Positions 35,401 to 43,884 of a DNA stretch of 64,000 nt are shown piece after piece (within the stretch, counting starts at the first letter, position 1; each line of letters begins with the position of its first letter). The position numbers and the translations under genes were made by a program. The notes below the pieces were generated by a model, which worked only from the letters and a program-made list of their open reading frames with translations, was not told the origin of the DNA and ran no database searches. This DNA comes from Chondrinema litorale (GTDB lineage: Bacteria > Bacteroidota > Bacteroidia > Cytophagales > Flammeovirgaceae): assembly GCF_026250525.1 (NCBI RefSeq), contig NZ_CP111055.1, forward strand, positions 1-64,000, in the 5' to 3' direction.

Positions 35401-36804
35401 ATCATATAATTTTAATACTCTAGTATCAGTATTTTCACACCCTAATTCATTTGAGTATTGATATGTTAATATGAAATCTTTAGATAAATTACCTTCAAAA
35501 TCTACTTCTCCAATAATTGCTAGATTTTCATTAATTATTATCTGATTACTATTTGATGACCATTTACCTCCAGTAGGAGAAAAACCTTGTAAGGTTACCT
35601 GTCCACTTCCACACCAATTCAAATCTTCACCAGCTTCTATGGTAGGTTTAGGATTTACAATGATCGTTTTAGTAGCAGAATTAGAACAATTTCTATCTGT
35701 AAAATTATAATCAACAGTATATGTTCCTGGTTGTATACTTGATGTATTTATTTGATTATTATCTTCAATAATTAAATACTCAGAACTCCAAACTCCTCCT
35801 GCAGGTTGTTCTCCTGTTAATGTTAAAATATCTCCTACACAAACTTGTTGATCAATCCCTGCAAATACTTCTTGCACATCATTATTAATGTTCAATCTTA
35901 AAATTTTCTCACCACCGTTAAAAAAACCTGAAATCTTTATAACTACTTCATTATTTCCTATTTCTAGATTTTCACTAGTCAATAGTATTTGATCTCCATT
36001 AACACCTGGGCCCGAGAATTCGTATTCCAATCCTTCAATATTTGAAAAAGTAAAGAATTCTCTCAGGTCTAATGCTGATACTTCTAGGTCACAAATATTT
36101 ATTACCTCTTGAGTTAACTCTGGATTAATGATGTTAAGATTATAACTTATTTGCTTAGATTCATTATCAAACTGCCCATCTATTAAAAGATCATTTTCAC
36201 CACTTACCAATGTTGTTGGGTCAAGTTTTTCTGATTTTTCTTCTCCTTTTACAAAATACTTTACTTTTTTTCTTCCTTCTTCATCAGTTAATTCATAAAA
36301 GTTTTCTAGATTAAGCTCACTCCCTTCTTGATATATTAATAATGGAGTTTCAGTACTTATTTGAGAATTCATTTCAAGAATAGTTACATCGAATTCTCCT
36401 ACCTCATATTCACCATCAATTTCTGTTGACGTTGTGTTAAAACATCCGTTAATTGCTGTTACATATTTTATGTAATTCTCTTTAATTGAAAATTTTCCAA
36501 CAACACTTGGCATTATAACAAGTTCTTTATCTGTTGCTACAAGATTTACTAAACTATTATCTATTGCAAATTCATCTTCAACAAAATATCTATAAGTAGC
36601 TGTTGTAACTTTTGTGAATGTACCAGTACCAATAATACATACAATTGTTGTCTCTTCACGAGCCAATTCTTCCTCTCCTAAATCATCTAAGATGAATTCG
36701 TTACTACTAGCGAGTAAAACCTTGTCTTGGTTTAAAGGAGACTTTCGTTGAGACATAGATATATAAGGACATGAAAATATCATGATCAATAAAATGTATT
36801 TCAT
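32419..36804 (-). CDS. Giant T9SS-secreted Ig-repeat adhesin within tra operon
   Basis: A 1461-residue protein with a signal peptide (MKYILLIMIFSCPYISMSQ). An unnamed N-terminal part (about 20-330) leads into at least eight Ig-like repeats of 70-85 residues (about 470-1290). Each repeat opens with CG/CxG, has a YxWY core and closes with a GCES/GCE Cys, so paired Cys are likely; examples are VCGAGEVKIQVI to CESERVKV and YCGISTISLL to GCESERVKV. A PKD domain (about 1295-1371, NWSFGDGQ) and a T9SS type A sorting tail (about 1391-1461, VSPNPFKNELRVE to STGVYIIRV) follow. It is cell-surface exported and adhesin-like. It sits in the conjugation operon: 24 bases before it ends the unknown 347-residue gene, and it overlaps the lipoprotein gene by 4 bases. 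Confidence 0.88.
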   Translation of the reverse strand: MKYILLIMIFSCPYISMSQRKSPLNQDKVLLASSNEFILDDLGEEELAREETTIVCIIGTGTFTKVTTATYRYFVEDEFAIDNSLVNLVATDKELVIMPSVVGKFSIKENYIKYVTAINGCFNTTSTEIDGEYEVGEFDVTILEMNSQISTETPLLIYQEGSELNLENFYELTDEEGRKKVKYFVKGEEKSEKLDPTTLVSGENDLLIDGQFDNESKQISYNLNIINPELTQEVINICDLEVSALDLREFFTFSNIEGLEYEFSGPGVNGDQILLTSENLEIGNNEVVIKISGFFNGGEKILRLNINNDVQEVFAGIDQQVCVGDILTLTGEQPAGGVWSSEYLIIEDNNQINTSSIQPGTYTVDYNFTDRNCSNSATKTIIVNPKPTIEAGEDLNWCGSGQVTLQGFSPTGGKWSSNSNQIIINENLAIIGEVDFEGNLSKDFILTYQYSNELGCENTDTRVLKLYDDPVIPELTYTNICGTGQTTITIENFNSAFRYDWYENNQKLVGVNGSNYTTGILQENKQFQVIAFNPLLPECQSMGKIDVQLTPPPSLPYSDDQVICEAQIVVLSANHPSAVTHFNWYDMNGNLLNEESGLGDTYETKTVITQDASYFVSAVINGCESEKKEVKIYKNNLPENPLVVANEVCGAGEVKIQVISDNGDDFRWYTTDSGGDIIYTGKEYNIYLTQTTDFYVAAVNNRDITGLGSFSCESERVKVTAKILEIPSAPKGIEYSTCGLEYVELEAIGGLGDNYYWYNINGTKVAEGNVFKLGQVSKNETYYYSTYSIDGCESDKSEIKITYNEPPSLPSVKDLEKCGEGEIEISPVGKENAVFRFYTESDRDNYIYEGVSYSPFISGYTRFFISQVIDGCEGLQQSIEITFNSLPSPPIVENYSYCGISTISLLANGGQTGSTYNWYESLEAEIPFYSGSKLTENDVSTSRNYFVSTVSSQGCESERVKVIVNINEVPEAPETIEGYICSGSGKTTLTVVSNPNYTYEWYASSMQLLFVGTIYQTPLLNNTTTYQVKAISPEGCESEFATVSAVVIDDEPIDIGGNISLCKWGANYNLNQDVNLKGGVFSGAGVFNDSLFTPDVLDEGSYEIQYTYYKGDCKAYGSRLITINEGIGEHNIDLGNEVIIICENGFPVDLNEYSPYENGTWTGEGIINNILDPTQLNTGTYSLSYSVEINGCIYEDQKQIEISTSNAETPRISKSNIEACQGELIEVYATVNGNNTTYHWYNEDTKELLGDGLELEFIAKQNFILSCRGVDYKGCESAPILSIVEIYDFPDSIISSKSQVNTGEYVEFDLFDPNEESNRYNWSFGDGQESSLKSPAIFYYTEGKYEVSLIISNSSNDCIDTLSKSIIVGASTIADTIITSLINSPQNNQAIVSPNPFKNELRVETEEKNIDIKIYDLLGRQHLKSYFFRREGNVIFINTSTLSTGVYIIRVNSWNLKMMKL

Positions 36805-36828
36805 CTACCAATAAAATTTGAAAGTATA

Positions 36829-37872
36829 TTATCTATTTACAGTGAATCTTTGACTTACTAAATATTTTGAAGTATCCTTTTCACTGCTCACTTTGAAGTA
36901 GTAACCCTCTCCTTTTTCATATTGAGGTTTCCAAATCAACAAATTACCATTGTAACCATTGATTATTTCTCTTATGTATTTACCTTTTTGATAAAGAGTA
37001 ATTTTTAGCAATCCTTCATCTTCAAGCTCTATATTATCCCATGTAACATAATAAGTATCCCCATTATTCTGTACTAATGGAATATCAAACTTTGTGATTG
37101 ATTCAACACTTTTTTCTCGGCAAATTGATATAATTTTTAAGTTATCTTTCACAGATTGATCAACGATTAAAAAAGTATCATTTGTGGTAGCAATTAATTC
37201 GTTACCATTATAAATTTCATAAGAATATTTCAGGCATTTACTGGGAGCTTCCCATTGAAGAATATAATTATATGTTACTTTAATAATTTCTTCTTTCGAA
37301 ATTTTGGTATGAGTTAATGGATTAAAAAACTCTATTCCTTGGATTGATAACTTCCAATCATTTTCTAATTGCTCTATTCTTATATGAGCTATTAGATTCA
37401 TATCAGAATGAATAAAACCTTTTGTTTTATGATATCCTGTAAAAGATTTTTTGAATCTAACATCACAAAACCTATAATCTTTCTCTTTTATGTACAAAGG
37501 AGTAATTTCACTGATGGAAATTTCAGCATTCTTCTCATCAAAAAATAAAATGAGGTTATTAAGGTAAGCTTCAACTGGAATATCGGTTATATGTCCAAAA
37601 AGAAAAGAATCCTCTATAATAACATCATCATTATAAAAAACCTTATTAGCATTTGCAGTTTCTGAATAGCTATTTCTAATGATTATTTTCTTTTCTCCTT
37701 CATTCAATTTATCTGATAATAAGTAATCTAACAATAAAGAATATTCTTCAATCAGCTGTCTACTCTTATTAATTAAATACTCTTCTTCAGAATAATTTTC
37801 TTGTGCAAAAAGTTGTTCTACTCGTACATTTATAACAAGGATAAATATAGCTGCAAGTAAAAAATAACGCAT
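36829..37872 (-). CDS. Secreted protein of unknown function, first gene of tra operon
   Basis: I do not recognise this 347-residue protein. It has a signal peptide (ending QLFAQ). The N-terminal part (about 25-180) has an NTF2-like flavour (helix, then VEAYLNNLILFF and VRFKKSFTGYH strands), and the C-terminal part (about 190-347) looks like one or two beta-sandwich domains, with IWKPQYEKGEGYYFKV at the end. This type of C-terminal strand pattern is common in secreted Bacteroidota proteins. It is the first gene of the leftward operon, 24 bases before the adhesin gene, so it may act with the adhesin at the surface. Confidence 0.6.
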   Translation of the reverse strand: MRYFLLAAIFILVINVRVEQLFAQENYSEEEYLINKSRQLIEEYSLLLDYLLSDKLNEGEKKIIIRNSYSETANANKVFYNDDVIIEDSFLFGHITDIPVEAYLNNLILFFDEKNAEISISEITPLYIKEKDYRFCDVRFKKSFTGYHKTKGFIHSDMNLIAHIRIEQLENDWKLSIQGIEFFNPLTHTKISKEEIIKVTYNYILQWEAPSKCLKYSYEIYNGNELIATTNDTFLIVDQSVKDNLKIISICREKSVESITKFDIPLVQNNGDTYYVTWDNIELEDEGLLKITLYQKGKYIREIINGYNGNLLIWKPQYEKGEGYYFKVSSEKDTSKYLVSQRFTVNR

Positions 37873-38074
37873 ATCAAATAGAAGTTACGATTGAAAAAAT
37901 CAATGTGTTGTTTAGATTGTTATTATGATTCATCGATAAGTAGATATTTAGAAAACTTCCACATATCTATAGAATAATGATTTATCCAAATGAATGATTT
38001 TAACTTAAAAAATACAATCCGTAAAGTATGGTATTTTTATACCTATAATTACTTAGTTCATTAATAAAAGCCTT

Positions 38075-40336
38075 CTAGCCTTCTGATAAGCCTAATTTAT
38101 TTAGTAATTCAACTTTGTTATTAACTCCTGCTTTTTCAAATATCTTTTTAGCATGTGTTTGAATAGTTCTTTCAGATCTATGTAACCTATTAGCTATTTC
38201 CTTATATGAAAATCCTTTTGTAATGAATTGAGATACCTCTATTTCTTTTGGTGTTAACCCTACACTTTTACATGTATCCTCAAAAGATTCTTTGTTTTTT
38301 AATTGGCAAGAATTACCATTATACTTTTCATTTAGCCTGGACATAGCTTGTTTAATTAAAGAATCTCCAAAAGTTTTTAATTGCCTCTCTTGATTGTTAA
38401 GTATTGATTCAACTTTAATACTTAATTCTGTCATATTAAATGGCTTGGATACATAGTCTATAGCACCCAGAGCAAGACCTTCTTCTTTACTCTTTTTATG
38501 TGTCTTAGCACTTAAAAAGATAAATGATATATTTTTGTATTCAGGATTGTTTATAAGCTCTCTTCGGAATTGTATACCATCAATCTCATCCATCATAATA
38601 TCAGAAATAATTAAATCTACTTTCTGCATGGCTTCTAATTTCTGAAAAGCTTCTTTTACATTTTTTGCAGCATAGACATTAAACTTTAAACCAAGTTTGA
38701 TAACTATATGCTTCAACATTTCAATGTTGTCTTCTACAACTAAAATATGCTTAGTATATGACGAGCTTATTGCATCTTTTACCTCTATTTCATTAAAGTT
38801 TAAATATGAAGTAGTCTCCAAATCATATTTACTAGATAAACCTATACTACTTTCTGTTATTACTTTAGGTAGTTTTACACTAAAAGATGTATACTCATGT
38901 AATACACTTTTTAAAGTTATTTCTCCTTCTAACTGACTAACTATGTTCTCAACAATTGGCAAGCCTAAGCCCATACCATCATTACTCCTTTTCTTATTTT
39001 TGATTTGATAATAAGGTTGAAATATCAGTTTTTGATCTTCTTTTGGAATTCCCATTCCAGTATCTCGCACTTTAAAAATTACATGCCCATCTGAAGCTGT
39101 TAAACTTACTAAAATTCTATCTTTTGTATTAGTGTATTTAAGTGCATTTTCTAACAAATTCTTTATAATGCTACTTAATGCCATAGCATCTGCTTTTACA
39201 AATAAATCATCCTCTATATTTGATTCTAACTGTAATTCTTTTTTCCGAACTGATGACATAAATAGCGTCAAATAACCATTTAACATTTCACTAAAATTTA
39301 TACATGTATCATGATTGTATAACTCAAATCCTTTTTCTAATCTTTCTAAATCAAAAAAATTAACAATATCCCTAGTGAGTTTGCTTGTATGTAATTTTAT
39401 CAGCTCTAATTTATTATTGGATTCATGACTTGCGGTATATTCATCAAGAGAATTATTGATTAAAGTTAGAGGCGTTCTAATTTCATGTGCAAGATTAATA
39501 AATGTCTGTTCACGCAAATCACTCATCTTCTGTCTCTCTGTTTTAATTGCAATCTCCTTTTCTAATTCTGCTTTTTTTCTTGCTAATTTTAAACTCTCTT
39601 TTTCAATCTCATTTATTACTGGAGAAACCAGATTTACTATTTTTTTATTTGCACCTGTAAATATTACCACTGCCATTGCTGTAATTATTATAAAGACTAT
39701 CCACTGTAATGTATATCTTGTTATTTGTGGAGGATTTAAGTCAGCTTCTTTCAATTCTTTTTGTCTTTTTAATGCATTTGCATCTCCTTGTGCTAAAGCA
39801 GTTTCGTATTTAACTACTTCATTAGGGGTTAAATAATGATATTGATAATTCACACCACGAAGCGAAACATTATAGAATAAAGTTCCAAATAATATAACTG
39901 ACCAGATAATAGCTGCGTCTTTATTTACTACCATTGCTGCAACTAGTATGAGAGCAATAGCTAATGGATAATCAAAAAGGATAGAATCAAAACCAGGATT
40001 ACCATACCCAATTTGATTAAGAAAACTCATAAAAAACACAGGTATAATTGAGCAAATAGCCAATACATTACCATTTATTTTTCTTGGAACTTCCACTTTA
40101 AACAATTCCATCAAATGGAATATTAGAGATAAAAAGTTTAAAGTCAATGCTGGTAAGTAACCAAAATAAAAAAGCTTTACATTATGAACTAGAATACCTG
40201 TATTAACTTTCTGCGTAATCAAAAAAACGCAAGTTGCAATAATATAGGTGACATTTAAAATAATAAGCACCCTCCTCTTAGCAGTTCTAGAAGGCTTCAA
40301 TAGCCTGCTTTTTGATAATTGAAGTAATTCATGCAT
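38075..40336 (-). CDS. Membrane hybrid sensor kinase with response regulator and LuxR DNA-binding domain
   Basis: In this 753-residue protein, six membrane helices (about 22-42, 54-76, 89-108, 118-137, 140-156, 211-228) precede a coiled coil. Next come HisKA with His284 (NLAHEIRTPL), HATPase (Asn396 in NLLENALKY and a GMGLGLPIV box), a receiver domain with phospho-Asp579 (IISDIMMDE) and Lys631, and a C-terminal LuxR-type helix-turn-helix (about 692-750, LTPKEIEVSQFITKGFSYKE). Sensing, phosphotransfer and DNA binding are thus in one membrane protein. It is 10 bases downstream of the SDR gene and 202 bases upstream of the tra operon, which it may control. Its ligand is unknown. Confidence 0.9.
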   Translation of the reverse strand: MHELLQLSKSRLLKPSRTAKRRVLIILNVTYIIATCVFLITQKVNTGILVHNVKLFYFGYLPALTLNFLSLIFHLMELFKVEVPRKINGNVLAICSIIPVFFMSFLNQIGYGNPGFDSILFDYPLAIALILVAAMVVNKDAAIIWSVILFGTLFYNVSLRGVNYQYHYLTPNEVVKYETALAQGDANALKRQKELKEADLNPPQITRYTLQWIVFIIITAMAVVIFTGANKKIVNLVSPVINEIEKESLKLARKKAELEKEIAIKTERQKMSDLREQTFINLAHEIRTPLTLINNSLDEYTASHESNNKLELIKLHTSKLTRDIVNFFDLERLEKGFELYNHDTCINFSEMLNGYLTLFMSSVRKKELQLESNIEDDLFVKADAMALSSIIKNLLENALKYTNTKDRILVSLTASDGHVIFKVRDTGMGIPKEDQKLIFQPYYQIKNKKRSNDGMGLGLPIVENIVSQLEGEITLKSVLHEYTSFSVKLPKVITESSIGLSSKYDLETTSYLNFNEIEVKDAISSSYTKHILVVEDNIEMLKHIVIKLGLKFNVYAAKNVKEAFQKLEAMQKVDLIISDIMMDEIDGIQFRRELINNPEYKNISFIFLSAKTHKKSKEEGLALGAIDYVSKPFNMTELSIKVESILNNQERQLKTFGDSLIKQAMSRLNEKYNGNSCQLKNKESFEDTCKSVGLTPKEIEVSQFITKGFSYKEIANRLHRSERTIQTHAKKIFEKAGVNNKVELLNKLGLSEG

Positions 40337-40346
40337 TTTACTGAGT

Positions 40347-41132
40347 TTATAAATTATAAGATTGCATTGTTAATTTGTGGACGATTTCATGGGGTAGCAT
40401 ACGTTTTAAGATGGTTAGCATTTTAGCGTTTCCTCCATATGGATAATATGCTTTCAGCTTTTGCTTTGTCAGAAGTTTTACTATAAATTTTCCTATTACA
40501 TCTGGAGATTCAGATTTAGACATATTCGCTCTAATCTTTTCCCTTATAATATTTAATGTTTGAGTATATACAGAACTTTCTTTGCATAATACTTCAGGTT
40601 CAATTGAAGTAGCAAAGTCATTTGGTTCAATAAGAGTTACCTGAACACCAAACTTTAATAATTCCATTCTTAAACTATGAGAGTAGCCCTGTAAAGCACT
40701 TTTAGATGCTGTGTATGATGAATAATAAGGCAAATTAAAAGTTCCAATCAGAGATCCTATGTTGATGATTTTACCTTTATTATTTCTAATACTAGGCAAG
40801 AAAATATTAGTAACTCCAACAACGCCAAAAAAATTGACATCAAACAATTCTTTATATTTCACAATAGAAGTATCTTCAGCAGCACCTAGTTGAGATTGTC
40901 CAGCATTGTTTATTAAAATATCAATATTTCCAATTTGATCTGAACAAGCCTGAATACTTTCTATCTTGGTAACATCAAGTTTAACGAGTGTAAGCCTATC
41001 GTTTTTATCTTTTACATTATCTGGGTTCCTAGAAGTGCCATATACATCATATTTTCCATCATTTATCAAGTTTTCTGCTATTGCTTTACCTATTCCTTTT
41101 GATGCGCCTGTAATAAGTACTTTTTTCTTCAT
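40347..41132 (-). CDS. Short-chain dehydrogenase/reductase (SDR)
   Basis: I choose the ATG at 41132 because the protein then opens MKKKVLITGASKGIGKAIAE, the canonical NAD(P)-binding motif (TGxxxGxG); an upstream in-frame ATG at 41222 adds 30 residues of no family similarity. NAG (DILINNAGQ) and the catalytic YxxxK (Tyr and Lys in YYSSYTASKSALQGY) are present. It is a classical SDR of about 261 residues. It uses NAD(P)H to reduce or oxidise a small alcohol or ketone. The kinase gene follows after 10 bases, so they may share a promoter; the reason for an SDR in the plasmid backbone is unknown. Confidence 0.88.
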   Translation of the reverse strand: MKKKVLITGASKGIGKAIAENLINDGKYDVYGTSRNPDNVKDKNDRLTLVKLDVTKIESIQACSDQIGNIDILINNAGQSQLGAAEDTSIVKYKELFDVNFFGVVGVTNIFLPSIRNNKGKIINIGSLIGTFNLPYYSSYTASKSALQGYSHSLRMELLKFGVQVTLIEPNDFATSIEPEVLCKESSVYTQTLNIIREKIRANMSKSESPDVIGKFIVKLLTKQKLKAYYPYGGNAKMLTILKRMLPHEIVHKLTMQSYNL

Positions 41133-41602
41133 GCGATTCTTAGTTCTTTTCAGTTTGATTAATTCAAATTGAATTAACTCAAAAAAGTCAAAGTCTGATG
41201 AAGCTCCAATTGTATTTATCAAGGTTAAAGAATACCTGATAATTATTTTGAAAATAGCTAGTATGTGATAGTTAAGTTCTTAAAATATTGGCATTAAATC
41301 AATTTTTTATCAATAAATTTTGGTAGAAAACCAATTTAAATATATTTTCTAATTTAAAGTTTTTATTCAAAAGGCTAACCATGGGAATGGTCGAATTATC
41401 TATTTGAAGGGATATATTTAAGTGGGTTTATGTCAATGTTATCGATTAATGTTTAAATCTAATAACAAATGTCTAAAATCAATCTTCACCCATTCTTTGG
41501 GTATATCAGAATTACAATATACTACAAGTTCTCTTCTGCTTAATTTTATAAAAAAAGCAAAGAGCCTTACTTCCTCTCCTTTTTAGTATATGAAGTGTCA
41601 AA
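41133..41602. other. Intergenic stretch, no gene seen
   Basis: This 470-base AT-rich stretch lies between the SDR start and the Rep stop. A weak hairpin around 41323-41333 (TTGGT and ACCAA) could help terminate rep, but I see no clear U-tract. No coding frame of note. Confidence 0.4.
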
Positions 41603-42544
41603 TTATAACAAATCGAAACTATCAGTTTTAAAAAATCCGAGATGGTACTTTTTATCAAGTTTCTTAGCAGTAAATCCGCCTAAATCCTCTATTATACCAT
41701 CACGTTTGGCCATCTTGATTTCATTGATCAATTTCCAAATACCTGTTTCAGGATCTGGGCCAACTTTGTCAAGTACTCGTTCTATTTGCCACTTGTCTAG
41801 TTTTAACTCTGTTAATCTCTCTACCAATCGTTGTTCTTTTTCCGAAAGATCTTCATCTACAGTAGGAAAACCATCCAACTTATTTTTACTTGAAGATTTT
41901 TGAAAGTGAAAATTAATCTCTATAACCTTTTGTCCTGATCTTATTTCATCAAATGTAAATGCCATATCTGTTCTCGCAAGTTCACTTTTAGATTTTTCTA
42001 GTACATACTTTTTAAAATCACGATATCTAGCATATTTATTTTCCAAACCTAAAATATGCTTCAATGCTTCTAGTTCAATATGTCTTTCTCCAAAGGTACT
42101 ATACTGTTTAAGTAACCAATAAATTCTATGGCTATAGTAAGATTTTAATTTAAGTAATTCACTTAACTGAGAGGTTGTAAAGTTACCTTTCAATTGAAGT
42201 AAATAACTTTTTATCTGTTGGTTAAACATTATATTTATATACCCCTCTCCTTTTCTATAGGTACACCGAGCCAATAACGGAATATAATCAAACCCTTCAT
42301 CACTTTTTATAGCAATTTTTCTACTTACAATTTTATCTGCTGCATTCATTATATCCTGATAAAGGATATTCCCACTCTCATTCCTAAATAGCTCAACTGG
42401 AATTTTTTCAAGACGAAAATCTGTGTCTTCCTTTGTTACTTTACTAAGTAGAAACAAAAAAAGTCTCATCTCAAAAATACCTAAAGTAAAGCTTGAATTG
42501 ATGAGTGTATTATGTTGTGTTACGTTTTTGTTTTTAATCTTCAT
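41603..42544 (-). CDS. Plasmid replication initiator, Rep_3 family
   Basis: I start it at the ATG at 42544; a longer frame to 42598 would include iteron sequence and is unlikely. The 313-residue protein has the two winged-helix layout of Rep_3 (RepE/Pi-type) initiators. The first covers about 5-130 (LINSSFTLGIFEMRLFLFLL, KIVSRKIAIKSDEG). The second covers about 130-230 and includes the conserved SQLSELLKLKSYYSHRIYWLLKQY and LEALKHILGLENKYARYRDFK segments. It binds the iterons at 42582-43696 and opens the origin. The first iteron begins 38 bases before the start codon, consistent with autorepression. Confidence 0.92.
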   Translation of the reverse strand: MKIKNKNVTQHNTLINSSFTLGIFEMRLFLFLLSKVTKEDTDFRLEKIPVELFRNESGNILYQDIMNAADKIVSRKIAIKSDEGFDYIPLLARCTYRKGEGYINIMFNQQIKSYLLQLKGNFTTSQLSELLKLKSYYSHRIYWLLKQYSTFGERHIELEALKHILGLENKYARYRDFKKYVLEKSKSELARTDMAFTFDEIRSGQKVIEINFHFQKSSSKNKLDGFPTVDEDLSEKEQRLVERLTELKLDKWQIERVLDKVGPDPETGIWKLINEIKMAKRDGIIEDLGGFTAKKLDKKYHLGFFKTDSFDLL

Positions 42545-42581
42545 GACAACAGACTTTTTTGTAAATATAAAGAATCTGCAA

Positions 42582-43696
42582 CTAGGTTTTACTCGCACTT
42601 ATATTATTTGGAAGACAAATCAATATGCCATAACAAAGTATAAATACCACATTTCAAATCACATTTTGCTGATTTTTTCCATCTACTAGGTAATACTCCC
42701 ACCTAACTATGTTTTACTCGCTCCTATGCTAGGAATTACTCGCTCCTATGCTAGGAAATACTCCCATCTAGATCATAAAAAGAGTAATTTTAATATAAAT
42801 AGGTAATAATTCTATCTAGCTAGGTTTTATTCGCTTCTATAACTAGGTTTTACTCCCATCTAGACTTCTACAAAATAGACTTTTGCAAAATTTCAATTCT
42901 TAAATAGAAAAATTTCTCTTAAATGATATGACTAAAAAATAAAATTTGGTATCCTTTTATTAACTAAGTTTTACTCACACCTAACATTAGATTATTTTCA
43001 GTACAACTGATATATATTTTTTAAGAAAACATCATTACTAGGTATTTCTCCCACCAACTAAGCTTTACTCACACCTAAGATAGGTTTTACTCGCTCCTTA
43101 ACTAGGTAATACTCGCACTTATACTAGGTTTTACTCGCTAATTAGCTAGGTATTACTCCCATATATACTAGGTTTTACTCGCTTTTAACTAGTGTAACTA
43201 TCTGGTTATGTGACATTTACGTGAACTGTAATATATAATAATAAATATAAATAGATAAATATTATAAAAGTTAAAATTCTGATGATCTAATTGTTTAGTT
43301 ATTATAAATAAGCACGAATTTTATTTTGAATCTAGAAGTTCTTAACAGATATATAGAAGAATTAAAAATGTTAATTTAGCATAAATTTGAATTTTACATT
43401 GGCACAATGTTTTTCTCGCCCCTGTTATAAGTATCTGATTATGAGATGAATAAATCACAATCCTTTAAGTGATTTTTATTTATAAATGAACTTTACAATG
43501 AGACTAGGTATTACTCCCATCTATGATAGTTGAATAACAAGGTATTACTCCCACCTAACTATGTTTTACTCGCTCTTCCAACTAGGTATTACTCCCATCG
43601 CACCTAGCAAATTAACTTAAGTGTCTGAAAAACAGATACTTATGAAATGACTTGTATATGGATGATTTAAACTTTAGCTAGGTATTACTCCCACCT
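42582..43696 (+). repeat. Iteron array of plasmid origin (about 22 copies, two sub-types)
   Basis: A 19-base unit, consensus CTAGGTWTTACTCSCNYCT, recurs in one orientation. Starts seen: 42582, 42686, 42707, 42729, 42751, 42799, 42820, 42843, 42964, 43038, 43058, 43080, 43102, 43124, 43146, 43168, 43405 (degenerate), 43504, 43538, 43559, 43582, 43678. Many neighbours are 20-23 bases apart, mostly 22, or two helical turns. Two forms alternate: TTTTACTCGC and TATTACTCCC. The array lies between rep and the antirepressor gene, the normal place for an iteron origin bound by the Rep_3 initiator. The exact unwinding region is not marked out by sequence alone. Confidence 0.9.
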
Positions 43697-43884
43697 AATG
43701 TGTTTATGTTGATTTACAAGGATATGTTATAGTGTATTATCAATTTGTATTTTCATTTGAGCTTCGATATACTTTTAAGAAGTATAAATTACTTCTCCCC
43801 TTTTCCCATATATTATCATAGTAGTATAAGGTATAAATCAATATATTTTATTTTCTTTGTTAGCTGAAATAAATCAATTATAAT

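Noticed and set aside
42705..43190. Possible CRISPR array because of regularly spaced repeats
   Set aside because: Units are 19 bases with 1-4 base spacers, not unique spacers of 30 bases, and no cas genes are near; iterons beside a Rep_3 gene explain them.
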